This document shows positions 10,077 to 21,235 of a stretch of 64,000 bases of DNA, one piece after another. The notes beneath the pieces were generated by a model. It saw only the letters and a list, made by a program, of their open reading frames with translations. It ran no database searches and was not told where the DNA came from. Position numbers and translations under genes: made by a program. The DNA is from Strongylocentrotus droebachiensis (Eukaryota; Echinodermata; Echinoidea; Camarodonta; Strongylocentrotidae). Location: positions 230,363-294,362 of the forward strand of contig JAVYIG010001837.1 of NCBI GenBank assembly GCA_035222895.1, in the 5' to 3' direction. The number at the start of each line of letters is the position of its first letter. The stretch's first letter is position 1.

Positions 10077-10525
10077 CAAAAGGGAAGTCCACCTTGATAT
10101 CAAGTTGGCTTGAAATAGATGCTGACAAACGAGAGAAAAGTCAGTAAAAATATGATTGAGCAATAAGAATTTTTGAAGTTGCGATCAATCAAACACAAAC
10201 TCTGTCACGTATCTCGATGTTCACTCCAGTTGCTCTGTACTAAAATAATCAGAAATCTATAATTACCCTTAACAAAATGTTCAATTATATATGCAACCTA
10301 AATATAATTATTGAAAATATGTTTCTCTAAAAAAATGAAAAAAATCTATTACTTCATCAATGACTAGGAAATAAAAATGTATGACATTTTTATGTACAGA
10401 GTAAATGAGAGAGGAGATAGTCGGAACTTCTCTCCCCATTGTCCTTCATCCCGTTCATCGTTTCTTCTATGTGTGTTCTTCTGTTTTTACCCAACATTCA
10501 ACTTAGAAGGAGTAATGTGCCCCCT
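10077..10525 (+). mobile_element. Family C TTAA-type element, occupied copy without insertion
   Basis: The left terminus AAGGGAAGTCCACCTTGAT and subsequent landmarks (TTGCGATCAATCAAACACAAA, CTCTGTCACGTATCT, CCTAAATATAATTATT, AGAGAGGAG) match the copy at 13356-14205. The right boundary is approximate (TTTACCCAACATTCAACTT near 10485-10505). This copy keeps the uninterrupted ACCCTTAAC (10266-10274), where its sister carries an inserted family A element. Confidence 0.65.
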
Positions 10526-11015
10526 GCCCCCGTAAATATGCAATTGAACCTTGGAAAAAGAGTAATTTTCCTCTCATAAACATTGCGCAAGATCCATTGA
10601 TAGATTAGGAAATCGTTCGACCCAGACAGAATCACCTGCCAGTATAGAATTGTTAATAGGCATGCATAAGATCCAAATGAAATTGATGTATAAAAGAGGT
10701 GGGTGGGTTCATTCGGTGTGGGTGCGTATGGTGACCGAGAGGAAGGATGTGCATGTGTATAAGAGAATAGGGATTTTGGCGGTGTGAAACATTGGTAGTT
10801 TTTTTTTCAAGGTGTGATTCTCAGTTTGGTTAAGTTAGTTCTTTTAACGATGAATGCGCTTGTATATAATGCATATGCGCTTTATTATAACATGTTTAAA
10901 GTGTACATTCAAGTTTTTGAAATAATGTCAACATTTTGATTGCCTTTATTAAACTATATTGGGACTTCAATAAACAGTCGAGTCGTCGCGCTCTGGTCGA
11001 CAGCCTTTCCTCAGC

Positions 11016-11133
11016 ACCCCCCCCCCCCCTCCCCCCTCCCCCCTCCCCCCCCCAAAGTAATTGTCCTTATCATGTTAGTGGGAAGACATGTACAGGCTAG
11101 GTTAGCGGTAAAGACGATAGGAAAAGGAGGTTC
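11016..11133. repeat. Poly(C)/CCCTCCCC block and flank of the minisatellite
   Basis: 11017-11053 is almost pure C with T interruptions. The remainder leads into the 69/70-bp repeat and shows no gene. Confidence 0.7.
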
Positions 11134-11404
11134 TAGGACAATTAACCCCTGGGCGATAGCCCCTCCCCTGGAAATAACCCCCTTCGACAATCTGACCCGA
11201 CCCCCGACCCCCTCCCCCCATGACAATTAGCCCCTCCCCTGGAAATAACCCCCTTCGAAAATCTGACCCGAACCCCGACCCCCCCCCCCATGACAATTAG
11301 CCCCTCCCCTGGAAATAACCTTCTTCGACAATCTGACCCGACCCCCGACCCCCCCCCCATGACAATTAGCCCCTCCCCTGGAAATAACCTCCTTTGACAA
11401 TCTT
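11134..11404. repeat. C-rich minisatellite, 69-70 bp unit, about 3.5 copies
   Basis: ATGACAATTAGCCCCTCCCC recurs starting at 11220, 11290 and 11359, with a divergent first copy at 11134. Each unit continues TGGAAATAACC..TTCGACAATC and ends in ACCCCCGACC plus a C run of varying length. The Gly/Arg- and Pro-rich frames over it are artefacts. Confidence 0.92.
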
Positions 11405-11626
11405 CGGGGGGGGGGGGGTAATTGCCCTCTCGGGATGGTTGTCCTTGGATGTCCTCGAGGGGAGGGAAAATTATCCTAGGGTGTGATTGTCCTCAGGTTG
11501 GTTGTCCTTGGTAGTCCTTGGTCCCCGAAACTACCCCCCCCCCCCCTACCGATAACAACCACGTCCCGAGGAAAACTACCTCCCGGGAAATTACCCCTAG
11601 GACACCCCCCCCCCCCCCCCCCCTAT
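11405..11626. repeat. Degenerate G/C-tract region related to the minisatellite
   Basis: A G run (from 11406) is followed by repeated GGTTGTCCTTGG phrases (about 11440 and 11500) and two C runs (from 11535 and 11606). GACAATTCAATT at the right edge echoes the minisatellite unit. It looks like decayed or inverted units. Confidence 0.6.
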
Positions 11627-12957
11627 GACAATTCAATTTTCTTTGTCATTTTCTCTTAATCTTTTTTTCTTCTTATCTATAGCCCTTTTATTTAATTTTT
11701 TGTAGTCTATTTACATTATAATATTTGAGATTTGCACCCCCTTAAAATGCAGCAACGGGCACCTGGCTCCTCGCCCGCCCCGGCTCTATATCCAAAACAA
11801 AGTATATTGTATTCAAAATGTATTTTATCTATCCTTTTTTTTCTTCATTAATTGTAATTGAATAATATCTACATAAAAAAGACATAATTATATTGATTAC
11901 AAAGGAAAAAAATACAATATACTTTGCACAAAAGTAATTATACGCAATACTTTCCAACATTTGCTCTACATAATATTTCCTATAAATAAATTTCGAATAT
12001 GTTTGTAAAATAACATTTTCTTGTTTGTGTATTTAAAACATAAGAAGCTAAATTAATTAAAAGATATTTAAAAACTACAGATTTTGAACATTACTTGCCT
12101 ACTATTAGATCACTGTTATCAATGTGTTCATTATCAAACAATTCTTCGGTTTTTCTGAGAAAAATTAAGACCTTGTTCCAGAATATTGTTGAGTGATGAC
12201 AGTCATTGAAATAAATGATAATAATTTTCTGTGCATTAGATATTTGAGACGACATAGATATTCTTCTAATAACTTATGGAGTAGTTTGAAATTAAACTAT
12301 TTTAATCGTATTTCCTCGACGTTTGTCCATTTATCTTATCCTATTTTTGTTTCTTAATCCTTCAATATATTTGTCAACTTCTGTATCTCTCTGATCCTGT
12401 ATTAAAGCATTAAGGAAAATCCGGTGTATTCAATCTCGTTATCTAGCGCGTTGGCTCTTTGTTAGCCGACTGCATTGGTCTAAAAATACCACCACGTCGC
12501 ATCACTATGCATACTGGAAGCTTTATTCATGAACCCATCTGATCCCGTCAAGCGACATGTCTGTTAACAGACGACTGCTATCATTCTACATCCATATCAT
12601 GTAGATCAGATAACAACTGATCCGAGAGCGCGTTCACGAGGCCTGAATATTGAATCAGACAATATGGAATTTGCCTTTATTTTGTTTGCACAATAATGTA
12701 ACCAGAAAGGGAATACATGATTAAATACAACGACTGACTCTAAAAAATATATAAAAAAATATCCATGGCTCAAGTCATTTTGACCAAACAATTTCAATAT
12801 CTCAATGCAAGAAAATACACAAACGATATAAGTTTAATTTGATATTCGTCTATATAAACGTATTTAGTATACAACCTTACATGTTGTATCAACAGGACAA
12901 CTATATATATATTATCCTGAATGGTACATTTACAGGACATCGTAAGAACTGGTAAAG
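11627..12957. other. AT-rich non-coding DNA
   Basis: No element ends or credible exons. The perfect palindrome GTCTGTTAACAGAC lies near 12558-12571, and an imperfect inverted pair TCTACAT/ATGTAGA near 12591-12606. A slightly GC-richer patch at 12430-12660 shows no open frame of note. Confidence 0.5.
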
Positions 12958-12989
12958 TACCCTAACCCTAAACCTAACCCCAGCCCTAA
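12958..12989. repeat. Interstitial telomere-like tract
   Basis: Four adjacent CCCTAA-type units (ACCCTAACCCTAAACCTAAC and then CCCAGCCCTAAA). Units are degenerate, so this is a short internal tract rather than a chromosome end. Confidence 0.7.
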
Positions 12990-13355
12990 ATTGAAAACAA
13001 TACTATATAACTGAATAAACTAATGACTAGTGAATTAACCTACTGTTTCTTGGGAGGCTTATAAGTTTCATGTGCCTGCAAACGTACGTAGAGGGCAGTA
13101 ATTATATTGTTCAATCGTCCTGCTAATGACCATGTCTACTTAATGACTCATTTTTTAACTACAAATATCCTTCTAATGACGCTGTAAGGTATATAAGCAT
13201 AGATACAACATATATCGACATTAAATAATTTATTCTATAATAATAATAAAGTCAATACAGTTGGAAATGTAGCTGCTGTCGTTATTTAGACAAACAAATC
13301 TTTTTTTTTTAATTGTAGAGGTAAATATAATCTAGAATTTGGAAAAGAATATTAA

Positions 13356-14205
13356 AGGAGAAATCCACCCTTCTATTCAGATGATTTTGATAGAAGCAAC
13401 AATGAGAGAAAACAGGTCGGTAAAATGTTGAGCTAAAACCTATATAAAATAAGAAAGGTATGAATTGTTAAGTTGCAATCAATCAAACACAAATTGGCAA
13501 CTCTGTGACGTATCTTGCGAGGTTTCCTCCCATTTGCCCTGTTCTAAAAAAAAAAGTTCAAAATATGTATTCACCCTTAAAGGTAAAGACCAGTAATGGT
13601 CATGCGATTGCATTGTGAAAGAAACGTTGTGGAATCGATCAGAAAAGGTTGATCATCTAGCATCTAGCATCTGCAAGGTTCTGGAATCATCAAAATGATA
13701 AGAAATTTGGCTTATTCTTCGTAAAGTTACAAGCACTATACACAGAAAAAATGTATATGGGACTACCCTATCTCTCTCACCAGACCATGAGAGAAATAAA
13801 TTTACCAAATATATGAATTAGTAGGCGGTTTCCCGGCAAATTTTTTATCATCACGTATTAGTCAAAACAAGTTCTTTCACATGATTGGTAATGAGAGCTT
13901 CCATTTCATTTTTTGAAATTGGGGCGTTGCCAATACTGGTCTTTACCTTTAAGAAAATTTTCAATTAAACATTCACCCTAAATATAATTATTTCAAAAAC
14001 GTTTTTATTTAACCTGTGCATTACAAAAATCTACTCCGTCATTCATAATTCAGAAAATTAAAGTTTAGGAACTTTACTGTAGAGAACAAATTAGAGAGGA
14101 GCTTGAAAAAAATCATAACTTTCCCATTTTGATCGGATATTGCTTAAACTTCTTTTTGTATTTGTTTCTTACATTTTTCAGCTTTTATTAAAACCAACTT
14201 TCTTT
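13356..14205 (+). mobile_element. Family C element interrupted by a family A insertion
   Basis: It begins AGGAGAAATCCACCC directly after TTAA (13352-13355). It shares TTGCAATCAATCAAACACAAA, CTCTGTGACGTATCT and CCTAAATATAATTATTTC with the copy at 10077. The 3' end (CAGCTTTTATTAAAACCAAC) lacks the last terminal bases. A 368-bp family A MITE at 13581-13948 splits it. Confidence 0.75.
13581..13948 (-). mobile_element. Family A TTAA MITE, copy 2, divergent subfamily, nested
   Basis: TTAA flanks both ends (13577-13580, 13949-13952). Termini AGGTAAAGACCAGTAATGG and AGGTAAAGACCAGTATTGG (complement of the right end) are inverted. The interior is the reverse complement of the other family A copies (GGTCATGCGATTGCATTGTG, GCAAGGTTCTGGAATCATCA, TATGGGACTAC). 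The termini differ from those copies while the interior is shared, so this is a separate subfamily. Confidence 0.85.
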
Positions 14206-14490
14206 GCCTTTTATACATAGCTAAATAATAAACCGTAACCATGTTTACCCTGTCAAAAAGTATTATCCTGTAAATGTTCATGATTAATAAGTACTCTAAT
14301 TGCATGCAAGATATACATTTTCCTAGGAATATAGGAATAGATTGTCAGAACTCATAATTGTATGAATATCTATACGGATAATCTGTCTGTCAAAACAAAT
14401 CATGGGCTTTGACCCAATTAACAAAACCTGCCCCAAAACAGGCTCATACACAAATCTGCACACGACCCAGAGCCCAGAGCCCTACACTTA

Positions 14491-14949
14491 GGCCTAAAAT
14501 AAAAACTTGTTGTATTGCCCTTTGCAACCGACCCAAAAATTTGAAAATCTACGGTCGGCATTTTTAAAAAGGTTTTTTTTTATACCGTTTTTTAGATTTG
14601 TTAATTATTAATGAATTAAAAAAGAGATGTTTGTTGGGATAAATGGGAGATAAATGCATAACATCAAATCATTCCAAAATTCTCACTCGTCTTCTGCCCT
14701 AGTTTCAAATCCTACTAGCGTAAACATCTCGATCAACACAACATTGCAAACCATGGATTATTATGAGGTGAAAAAGAATTGAATGGAATGATGACGCTGA
14801 AACACATGTATTAAAGCAATAATAACTTAAGAAATATCAGCCAAAAGAGGGCGGGGAAAAAAAAATTAAAAACTGAAAATATCGGCCCAAAAAGGGCGAC
14901 AATGTTTTGGCACGCAAAGGGCAATACAACATTTTTTTTGTTTTAGGCC
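14491..14949. mobile_element. 459-bp MITE with TTA duplication (PIF/Harbinger-like)
   Basis: TTA lies at 14488-14490 and 14950-14952. The left end GGCCTAAAATAAAAACTTG and the complement of the right end GGCCTAAAACAAAAAAAATG are inverted and continue with TGTTGTATTGCCCTTTGC on both arms. A 3-bp TWA duplication and GG terminus fit PIF/Harbinger. The interior is non-coding. Confidence 0.8.
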
Positions 14950-14968
14950 TTATAGTAGTACCCACTCC

Positions 14969-15000
14969 TTCCCCCCCCCCCAAAAAAAAAAATAAATAAA

Positions 15001-15037
<37 letters not shown>

Positions 15038-15135
15038 AAAAAAAATAATAATAATAATAATAATAATTAAATAAATAAATAAAGATAATAATAATAATAA
15101 CAGTAAATATAAATAATGATAATAATAATAAACAA
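14969..15135. repeat. Poly(C), poly(A), then (TAA)n/(AAT)n microsatellite
   Basis: A short C run passes into A-rich and then AATAAT repeats for more than 150 bp. Simple sequence only. Confidence 0.9.
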
Positions 15136-16015
15136 ATAACTAAAATAAATGTTTTAAAAAGGAAGACAGAATGAGTGAGATATCTTCATGTTTCATTATG
15201 TTGCACTTGTTGTGATGTATAACTTTCCTCTAATCATAGCTCCTATTCATGAGATATTAAGTTATTAATAGTATTAATGTAAATCATGTTACTGTTCCTT
15301 AAAAGTATAGACAGATCCAAATTAAACACTCCAATTCTACAATTTATATGGTATACACATACTTCTAATGTCATTATATTAATTGCACAACCAAAATTAA
15401 CGTCAACCTCCTGAATAAACTATGTGCGACGCAATCGAAATGTGCGTTACTATGTCGGTATTCAGACAGGTGAAATCGTTTAAGACATATTATTTTCATG
15501 TCAGCGGTTAAAGTTACAGATGCTCCCTGAATCCGTCAAACCCACGCTGAGCAGGATCACGTCACAGTTATCGTCAAGCTTCATGACTGGCTGAGAAATA
15601 AAGAGACAGTTTCACTGCATGGATGCACAGATGGAGATGCCGGAGATAGGTTCGTGATGGTGGTTGATTGCGGAGGTGCAGCGTATCACACGCTCATAAA
15701 TAGTGTGGTTCAACAAAATAATATGGAACGATGGTCATCGCTGTGAAAATGTTCTCAAGTTAAGATGTCATGTGTTAAGACAATTATCCACGAGCCTCAC
15801 TAGCTAACTTATATCTTACTCCCTCATTCTATCCCTACATCATAACCCCCACACAACTTTAGCTCAATACTACCCTCGGATATCATATCAACACCCCCAG
15901 GACATTGACACCCGGACACCTAACTCAAAGACAAGTACCCCCCCCCCTCCCGTTGTTGCCTTATGGTGATTTGGAACTTGCAAGGTAAATAACAAGACGC
16001 GTGGCTAAAGCCCCC
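15136..16015. other. Non-coding DNA; weak coding-like segment near 15518-15592
   Basis: One stretch (an AG at 15516-15517, then 24 codons to TGA, with AATAAA just after) reads like a tiny terminal exon but has a poor acceptor. Otherwise there is only a C run near 15940-15948. Confidence 0.35.
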
Positions 16016-16018
16016 ATC

Positions 16019-17283
16019 ACACCAATCTAGTTCTCACTTGTTCTCGAAAATGTTGCCAAACGGGCTCAAACTGTGTGCAAACGGAGTTGAACGTAATAGC
16101 AACTGTTTGCAACCTGTTTAAAGACTTTATGGACGGGCTCGGACTGGACTAATGTCTCTAATACGATCCTAGTTCGTTCATTAACAGTCCACAATACGCC
16201 CAACTCGTCTGTACCCGTCCACATTCAGTTCATATCAAGTTCAGATCGGATAAATTTGATATTTCAAAGCAGTCCAAACCATTTTTACTAGTTCGGCACT
16301 TGTTCTAACTAGTTTATAACCCAACCACCCCGTTCAGAGACAGTTCAACTCGTCCACATCTTGTTCTTAGTGCGTTCGAACGCGCTTCTATCGTGCTTTG
16401 CAATCCCGTCCTGGTTCGAGGGCTATACAAACCTAGCGCGTTCTTCCTCATTGATTCTCGACCACATCACGTGGTAACACGTTCCTAGTAGGATCGAAGT
16501 ACGGCAATTTCGTTCATAATACGGCAATTCCGCTCGTAGTACGTCCATCTCGTTTTAAGTACGTTGTCACTCCGCCCAATTGCAGGACGGGGAGAATTTT
16601 GAACAGGCTCAAAGTTCTAGACCACCCTTCTCGTCCAAGCCAGTCCGAGCCTGTCCATGAAGTCATTAAAAAGATCGTAAATAGTTGCTAATACGTTCAC
16701 TCCGTTCACACACAGTTTGATCCCGTTTGGCAACATTTTCCAGAACGTAGTGAGAACTAGTTTGGTGTGATAGGTGCTTGACTTGAACGTCTTGATCTGC
16801 AAAGCCTAAATCGTTGAAGTTGAACAGAAATGAGGAATGGGGAGAACGCTCTGGGTTTGTATAACTCCAGAGTCAGGACGGGATTGCACACGCTCAAGGA
16901 GCGCGTTCGAACGCACTCAGAACGAGATGAGGAAGAGTTGAACTGCCTCTGAACGGGGTGGTCGGGTTAAAAACTAGTTAGAATAAGTGGCGAACTAGTT
17001 AGAATGGGTTTGGACCTATTGGGAACGAGGAAGAACTGGTTAATAATGGGTTTAAACTGACTACGGACTAGCTTGGACTGCCTAATCTACCCGATCTGAA
17101 CTTAATATGAACTGGCTGTGGACGGGGAACAAACGAGATGGACGTATTGAGGACTGTTTACGAACGAACTAGGATCGTATTATAGACATTTTTTTACACA
17201 TTCTGCCCCGACCACAACCCGTCTTACGATTTTCTAGGACGGTTCCAGAACGTAGTGAGAACTAGTTCGGTGTGATGGGGGCT
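16019..17283. mobile_element. 1265-bp foldback element with TAA duplication
   Basis: The ends AGCCCCCATCACACCAATC and, on the complement of the right side, AGCCCCCATCACACCGAAC lie inside TAA on both sides (16016-16018, 17284-17286). The two halves are inverted over roughly 470 bp: ACGATCCTAGTTCGTTC, CCACCCCGTTCAGAG and GTGCGTTCGAACGCGC all recur in mirror order. A third terminus near 16755-16787 (ATCACACCAAACTAGTTCTC on the complement) makes the left 769 bp an inverted-repeat element with arms of about 150 bp in its own right. No protein is encoded. TWA targets suggest PIF/Harbinger. A partial relative lies at 47485-47930. Confidence 0.8.
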
Positions 17284-17640
17284 TAAAGCTGGAGGAATAA
17301 ATTTATTGTTCTGTAGTTTAAAAAAAAAGATAATAATAACAGTAACAAAATAACGGTAAAAATACGCCATTTTATTATCGTTTTCACTATCAAATAAAAT
17401 TCTCCCTATAGCAATACTTGTCCAGGTTTGTTTTAGGGGCTAATTCTCTAAGGGTTTGTTTTCCGTGACACAGTTTTTTTGTTTAATCTGTTAAGGGATG
17501 ATAAGTCAAGGACATAGTTAATATTGCTGATTTAAATCTTGAAAAGTCAATTAATGCAAATTTGAGAATGTTAGAATGATTTTCTATCACGCTTTGAAAA
17601 AAATATAGATCGAATTCCAGTTGAAATTGTTGACCCTTTT
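17284..17640. other. Non-coding AT-rich DNA
   Basis: Contains a (AAT)n-like patch near 17325-17345. No other feature is recognised. Confidence 0.5.
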
Positions 17641-17659
17641 TCCGTTTATGTCGGGGAGA

Positions 17660-17815
17660 TAAATAAAGACAGACAGAGAGACAGACAGAGAGACAGACAG
17701 AGAGAGACACAGAGAGAGTGAGCAACGAAAGAGGGGGAAGAAAGAATGAAAGAGGAAAGAGAAAGGGGAAGTACGAAGGGAGACAATGAGATAGAGAGAG
17801 GTGATAGTGTAGGGA
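17660..17815. repeat. Purine-rich (AGAC)n/(AG)n tract
   Basis: AGACAGAC units followed by mixed AG-rich sequence. The Ser/Val/Cys-rich frame on the minus strand is an artefact. Confidence 0.85.
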
Positions 17816-18118
17816 ACAGAGTTTAAAAAGAATAATTTTGCTTGATATACCTTAGATTGCAAGGTTGGGAGACAGTGCATAAAAACTCAATTAAGGACGT
17901 AAATGACTATGAATAATGGCCCCGATTAGTGGTAAGGTGCTTATAAGGCTGATAGGTTATCGAGTTATATTCAAATTATCCGGCTTGGTTCAGTCCGGTA
18001 TCTCTAAAGTCGATTTATGTATAAAGCTCGTGGATATAAAAAGACCATTACGCCTTGATGGCGACATATGAGCCTATATCAAGCACCAGGATTCCGATTT
18101 ACTATTCAAATCGTAGGG

Positions 18119-18840
18119 GTCAATTTAGAGTGCGTGCCTAGGATCACGTGAACAAACTTTAAAATCAAACCAATTAAAGTTTATTTGAGGATATCTCATC
18201 CAGGATGTTAATGTTTAAAGGTTTCTTTCAAAAAAAAAAAAAAAAATATACCAACAACAGCAGAAGCATCAACGAGTTTTTGTCAACAACAACATAAACA
18301 CAATACAAACAACAACAGCAAGAGTGTCGTTCAAGCAAATAAATTGTTATATAACTAAAACCACTGCAACGGTATTAATTGTTGGTATAAAGTATTCATA
18401 GTTCATTTCAAAACAGGGTCAATTTAAAGTACATGCCTAGGATCACGTGAATAAACTAAAAAAGCGTTCCAACTAAAGGTTACTTTAGGGTCGTTCTCTT
18501 CCACGTGTTCGCTGATCACTTAATGACTTCCATGATGCTCTATATATGTTGCAGAGGATTTAAAGAAGAAAATGTTGCTGCCCATTATTTAAAAAAAACG
18601 CAGAATTCACCTCCACACATTTTTATGCCAGTTTTGTTAGCGTGATAATGTGACCAAAATTGGAATTTCAACATTCTGAATCTACTATAAAGACAATTAT
18701 AACGTTCAGATTAATAATTTAACAATAATGCTAAAAGGGGGCAAAAACAGTGGCAGCATCAATCAAGCAAAGAAATGTTGATAAAAATACAACGTAAGAA
18801 AGTCATTAAAATATGTATCGTATCCATATAGTTCATTTAA
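18119..18840 (+). repeat. Diverged tandem duplication, about 300-bp period
   Basis: GGTCAATTTAGAGTGCGTGC at 18119 and GGTCAATTTAAAGTACATGC at 18419 both continue CTAGGATCACGTGAA(C/T)AAACT. Landmarks GCATCAA..CAAGCAAA and ATAGTTCATTT follow in both units in the same order. The second unit is longer, with insertions. Confidence 0.6.
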
Positions 18841-20143
18841 AAAAAGGAAATGCATTTTATTGCAGTCGTTCTGGGAAAATATCGGGCATTTCGACAATCA
18901 AACATTTTATACTTACTCCGAAATAGCATTGTATAAAATCAATATGGCTAAAAATAGAATTTCCATATGCAAGTACTTCAAAACGCTGAAATTGCATTGA
19001 TTTATTAGATCATTTCCTACCAGATGTATGTATATATTTGATAGAGCACCGACTAAGATCAATGTCTGTTACCTCGACACAAGTTGGCGTCTCACTAAAT
19101 TCCCTGAAATGCCAACTCGAGTTCTGTCCTCGTTCTGCCCCTGAAATGCGAGTCACACTCAGGCGACCACCTCTACAACCACTTACGAATCATATCTCGT
19201 TACAGTCGGCATGGAGATGTACATTTTCTTTTTCCCTCCTCATCAACGCCAGTAAATGCACTTTCTCCTCGAAGACACCGTCATCGCTGTGCTCATCTAT
19301 GTTACTTGGTTCAGTCTAAATGGTGCGTTGGACGCAACATCACCCAGGCTATTCGGATGGGAGAATCGTTTTGCGGAAATGCTTTCTTTAGCCAATAGAT
19401 GTCAAGGTACCTGTAATATAAGCCAAGGTCCCCCTTTTCGCGGAATACAATTTAATTGATTTTCGTTTTAGTTTAAGATGAAAGTTGGAAGATTTAAGCT
19501 ATCGATGAAATATTTATAAAATCAAACTGACAACACAAATGTATAAATACTATTTGCAGTTTCTCTATTATTTGGTATGCAAAACATAACTTGATTAAAA
19601 AATAGGGCTATTTAATTAGCCAAAAGTCAAAATAGCTTTTTATCGGAAGCGAAAAAAAAAATTTCCCTCAAATTAATTCACATCTTCACCTATCTTTTTT
19701 CCCCATGAGATGTATCTCATTGAATTTGATTTAACTGGGGTTTCAGAAAATCGAAAATTAAAAGATCCATCAATGATTAGATATATATTTCAATAACTAA
19801 TTTTTACAAGAGGGGTGTACCAGAGGTTCCTGGATATTTTGCCGATGTATGTTTTGTATGAAGTTCGGTCCATTGTAAGATTCTACGTTTTACTCTGAAT
19901 CTTACCAGCACTCGTAAAGGGGTTTTGCGCTACTCTTCTGAGGGAAAATCTCAACATTTCCATTTGCGATGGAATAGTACCTGCGTGCAGAGTCATCACA
20001 ATCACCGTGAACCGTTATTTGCATGCACACTTTCCTTGGAGCTAGTGCGTCTTTGATGCCTCGCCATTTGATGCCTCGATCGCCATCTCAACATCTCGTC
20101 ACTTCTGAAAACTCTAAATGACCTGCCAACATATCAATATAAG
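18841..20143. other. Non-coding, upstream region of the candidate exon at 20360
   Basis: 19040-19440 is moderately GC-rich and has a GCCAAT box on the plus strand near 19391, but its open frames are short and shift. The rest is AT-rich. It may be promoter-proximal DNA of the candidate gene starting at 20.36 kb. Confidence 0.4.
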
Positions 20144-20359
20144 GAGCTCTCCCCAGAAGTCAGGCCATGCCTTAGCATCATTAGACAATCAAACAATCAT
20201 ATCAGATTTTCTTATCGTGGCTGGTGCTTTCTCGTACAACTCGCATCAGAGATCAACGTTCGTGAGGCATCCTTTTCCTGTGGACATAACGATACCAACC
20301 TTCAGAACTCTTAGAGATTCAGAGAAGTATTCACCATGTTCTGAGGCAACGCTTACCAG
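20144..20359 (+). promoter_or_regulatory. Candidate core promoter and 5' UTR
   Basis: ATATAAGG at about 20144-20151 resembles a TATA box. A start site about 30 bp further on (near 20175-20185) would give a 5' leader of about 180 bp to the ATG at 20360. Upstream ATGs in this interval are followed by early stops. Position relative to a credible signal-peptide exon is the main support. Confidence 0.3.
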
Positions 20360-20408
20360 ATGAAAATGGAATTAATACTTCGCGTAGTGACATTTACTTC
20401 AGCCCTGG
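20360..20408 (+). CDS. Candidate first coding exon with signal peptide
   Basis: ATG at 20360 and a second in-frame ATG at 20366 open a short hydrophobic leader, MKMELILRVVTFTSAL, cut after one further base by a consensus donor GTAAGT at 20409. The second ATG has the better context (A at -3, G at +4), so MELILRVV.. may be the true start. A basic residue, a hydrophobic core and a phase 1 splice immediately after the leader are the usual layout of signal-peptide exons of secreted and membrane proteins in animals. I found no phase 1 acceptor with a recognisable domain in the following 20 kb, so the mature protein is unknown. A chance hydrophobic run before a GTAAGT is possible. Confidence 0.4.
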
Positions 20409-21235
20409 GTAAGTAATCTCTATCTAAAGTATTTTAATATTTATACTTTTCCGAGTGCAAATAGCAGACTTAAAAGGTATTGTCGGCGACTTGCAATGGG
20501 CCACAAACCTCCGATTTCAGTATTGTGTTCTCTTTCTTATTTAATTTTTGTGAGATTTTAATATGGCTCCGTTCCGTAGTAATTAGTGGAGTTCTTGTGG
20601 ATGAAAAATAGGAGGTTGTTAAATGACACATGGACACATTAATGATAAAATACTCAGTGTTTCTAACAGAGTTCATTTCCACGAGAAAAACAATAATTTA
20701 CTCAGAGTTTAGTTTTCAGATACATCTTCTATCTTCCTTACAGAGTAGACTAATTTAGACATTATTGAAATTTAGAAATACAGAAATCTAACCTAAAAAG
20801 CTGATACTCCATTTAACATGTAAAAAAATATATCTTGATCTTCAACTTTCAACTGTCTACAACTGTCTACAACAGGATTTGACGATAATAGTAAACAAAT
20901 TAAGGTTGTGTTCCATGTTCCCTGGTTGAAAAAAAAACATTTTGATTTTCAAGGGGAATACAAAAAAAAGTTATTAACTAATTAGATAACAGTTAGTTAT
21001 TGTTATTATTATTATTATCATTATTATCATCATTTTTCTTTCCAGTTATCATTATTATTGTTATTATAGTCATTATTATTATTTTTGCTGCTAGTAGAAG
21101 TAATAGCAAAATTATTGGTAGTAATATTAAAGTGTTTAACGTCACCTGTGCCAGGGAGGCGAAAAGCGAACTGAATCACTGTAACCCTCGGATCTCTCCT
21201 CTTGTTATAACTGATTGGGGTATACAGGTAGACCA
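20409..21235. other. Probable intron or intergenic DNA with (ATT)n microsatellite
   Basis: 20996-21085 is TTATTATTATTATCATTAT repeat. No acceptor/exon pair is seen. Confidence 0.45.

Noticed and set aside
12958..12989. Chromosome end
   Set aside because: Only four degenerate units, with unique sequence on both sides.
15518..15592. 24-codon segment followed by AATAAA
   Set aside because: Acceptor has almost no pyrimidine tract; too short to support alone.
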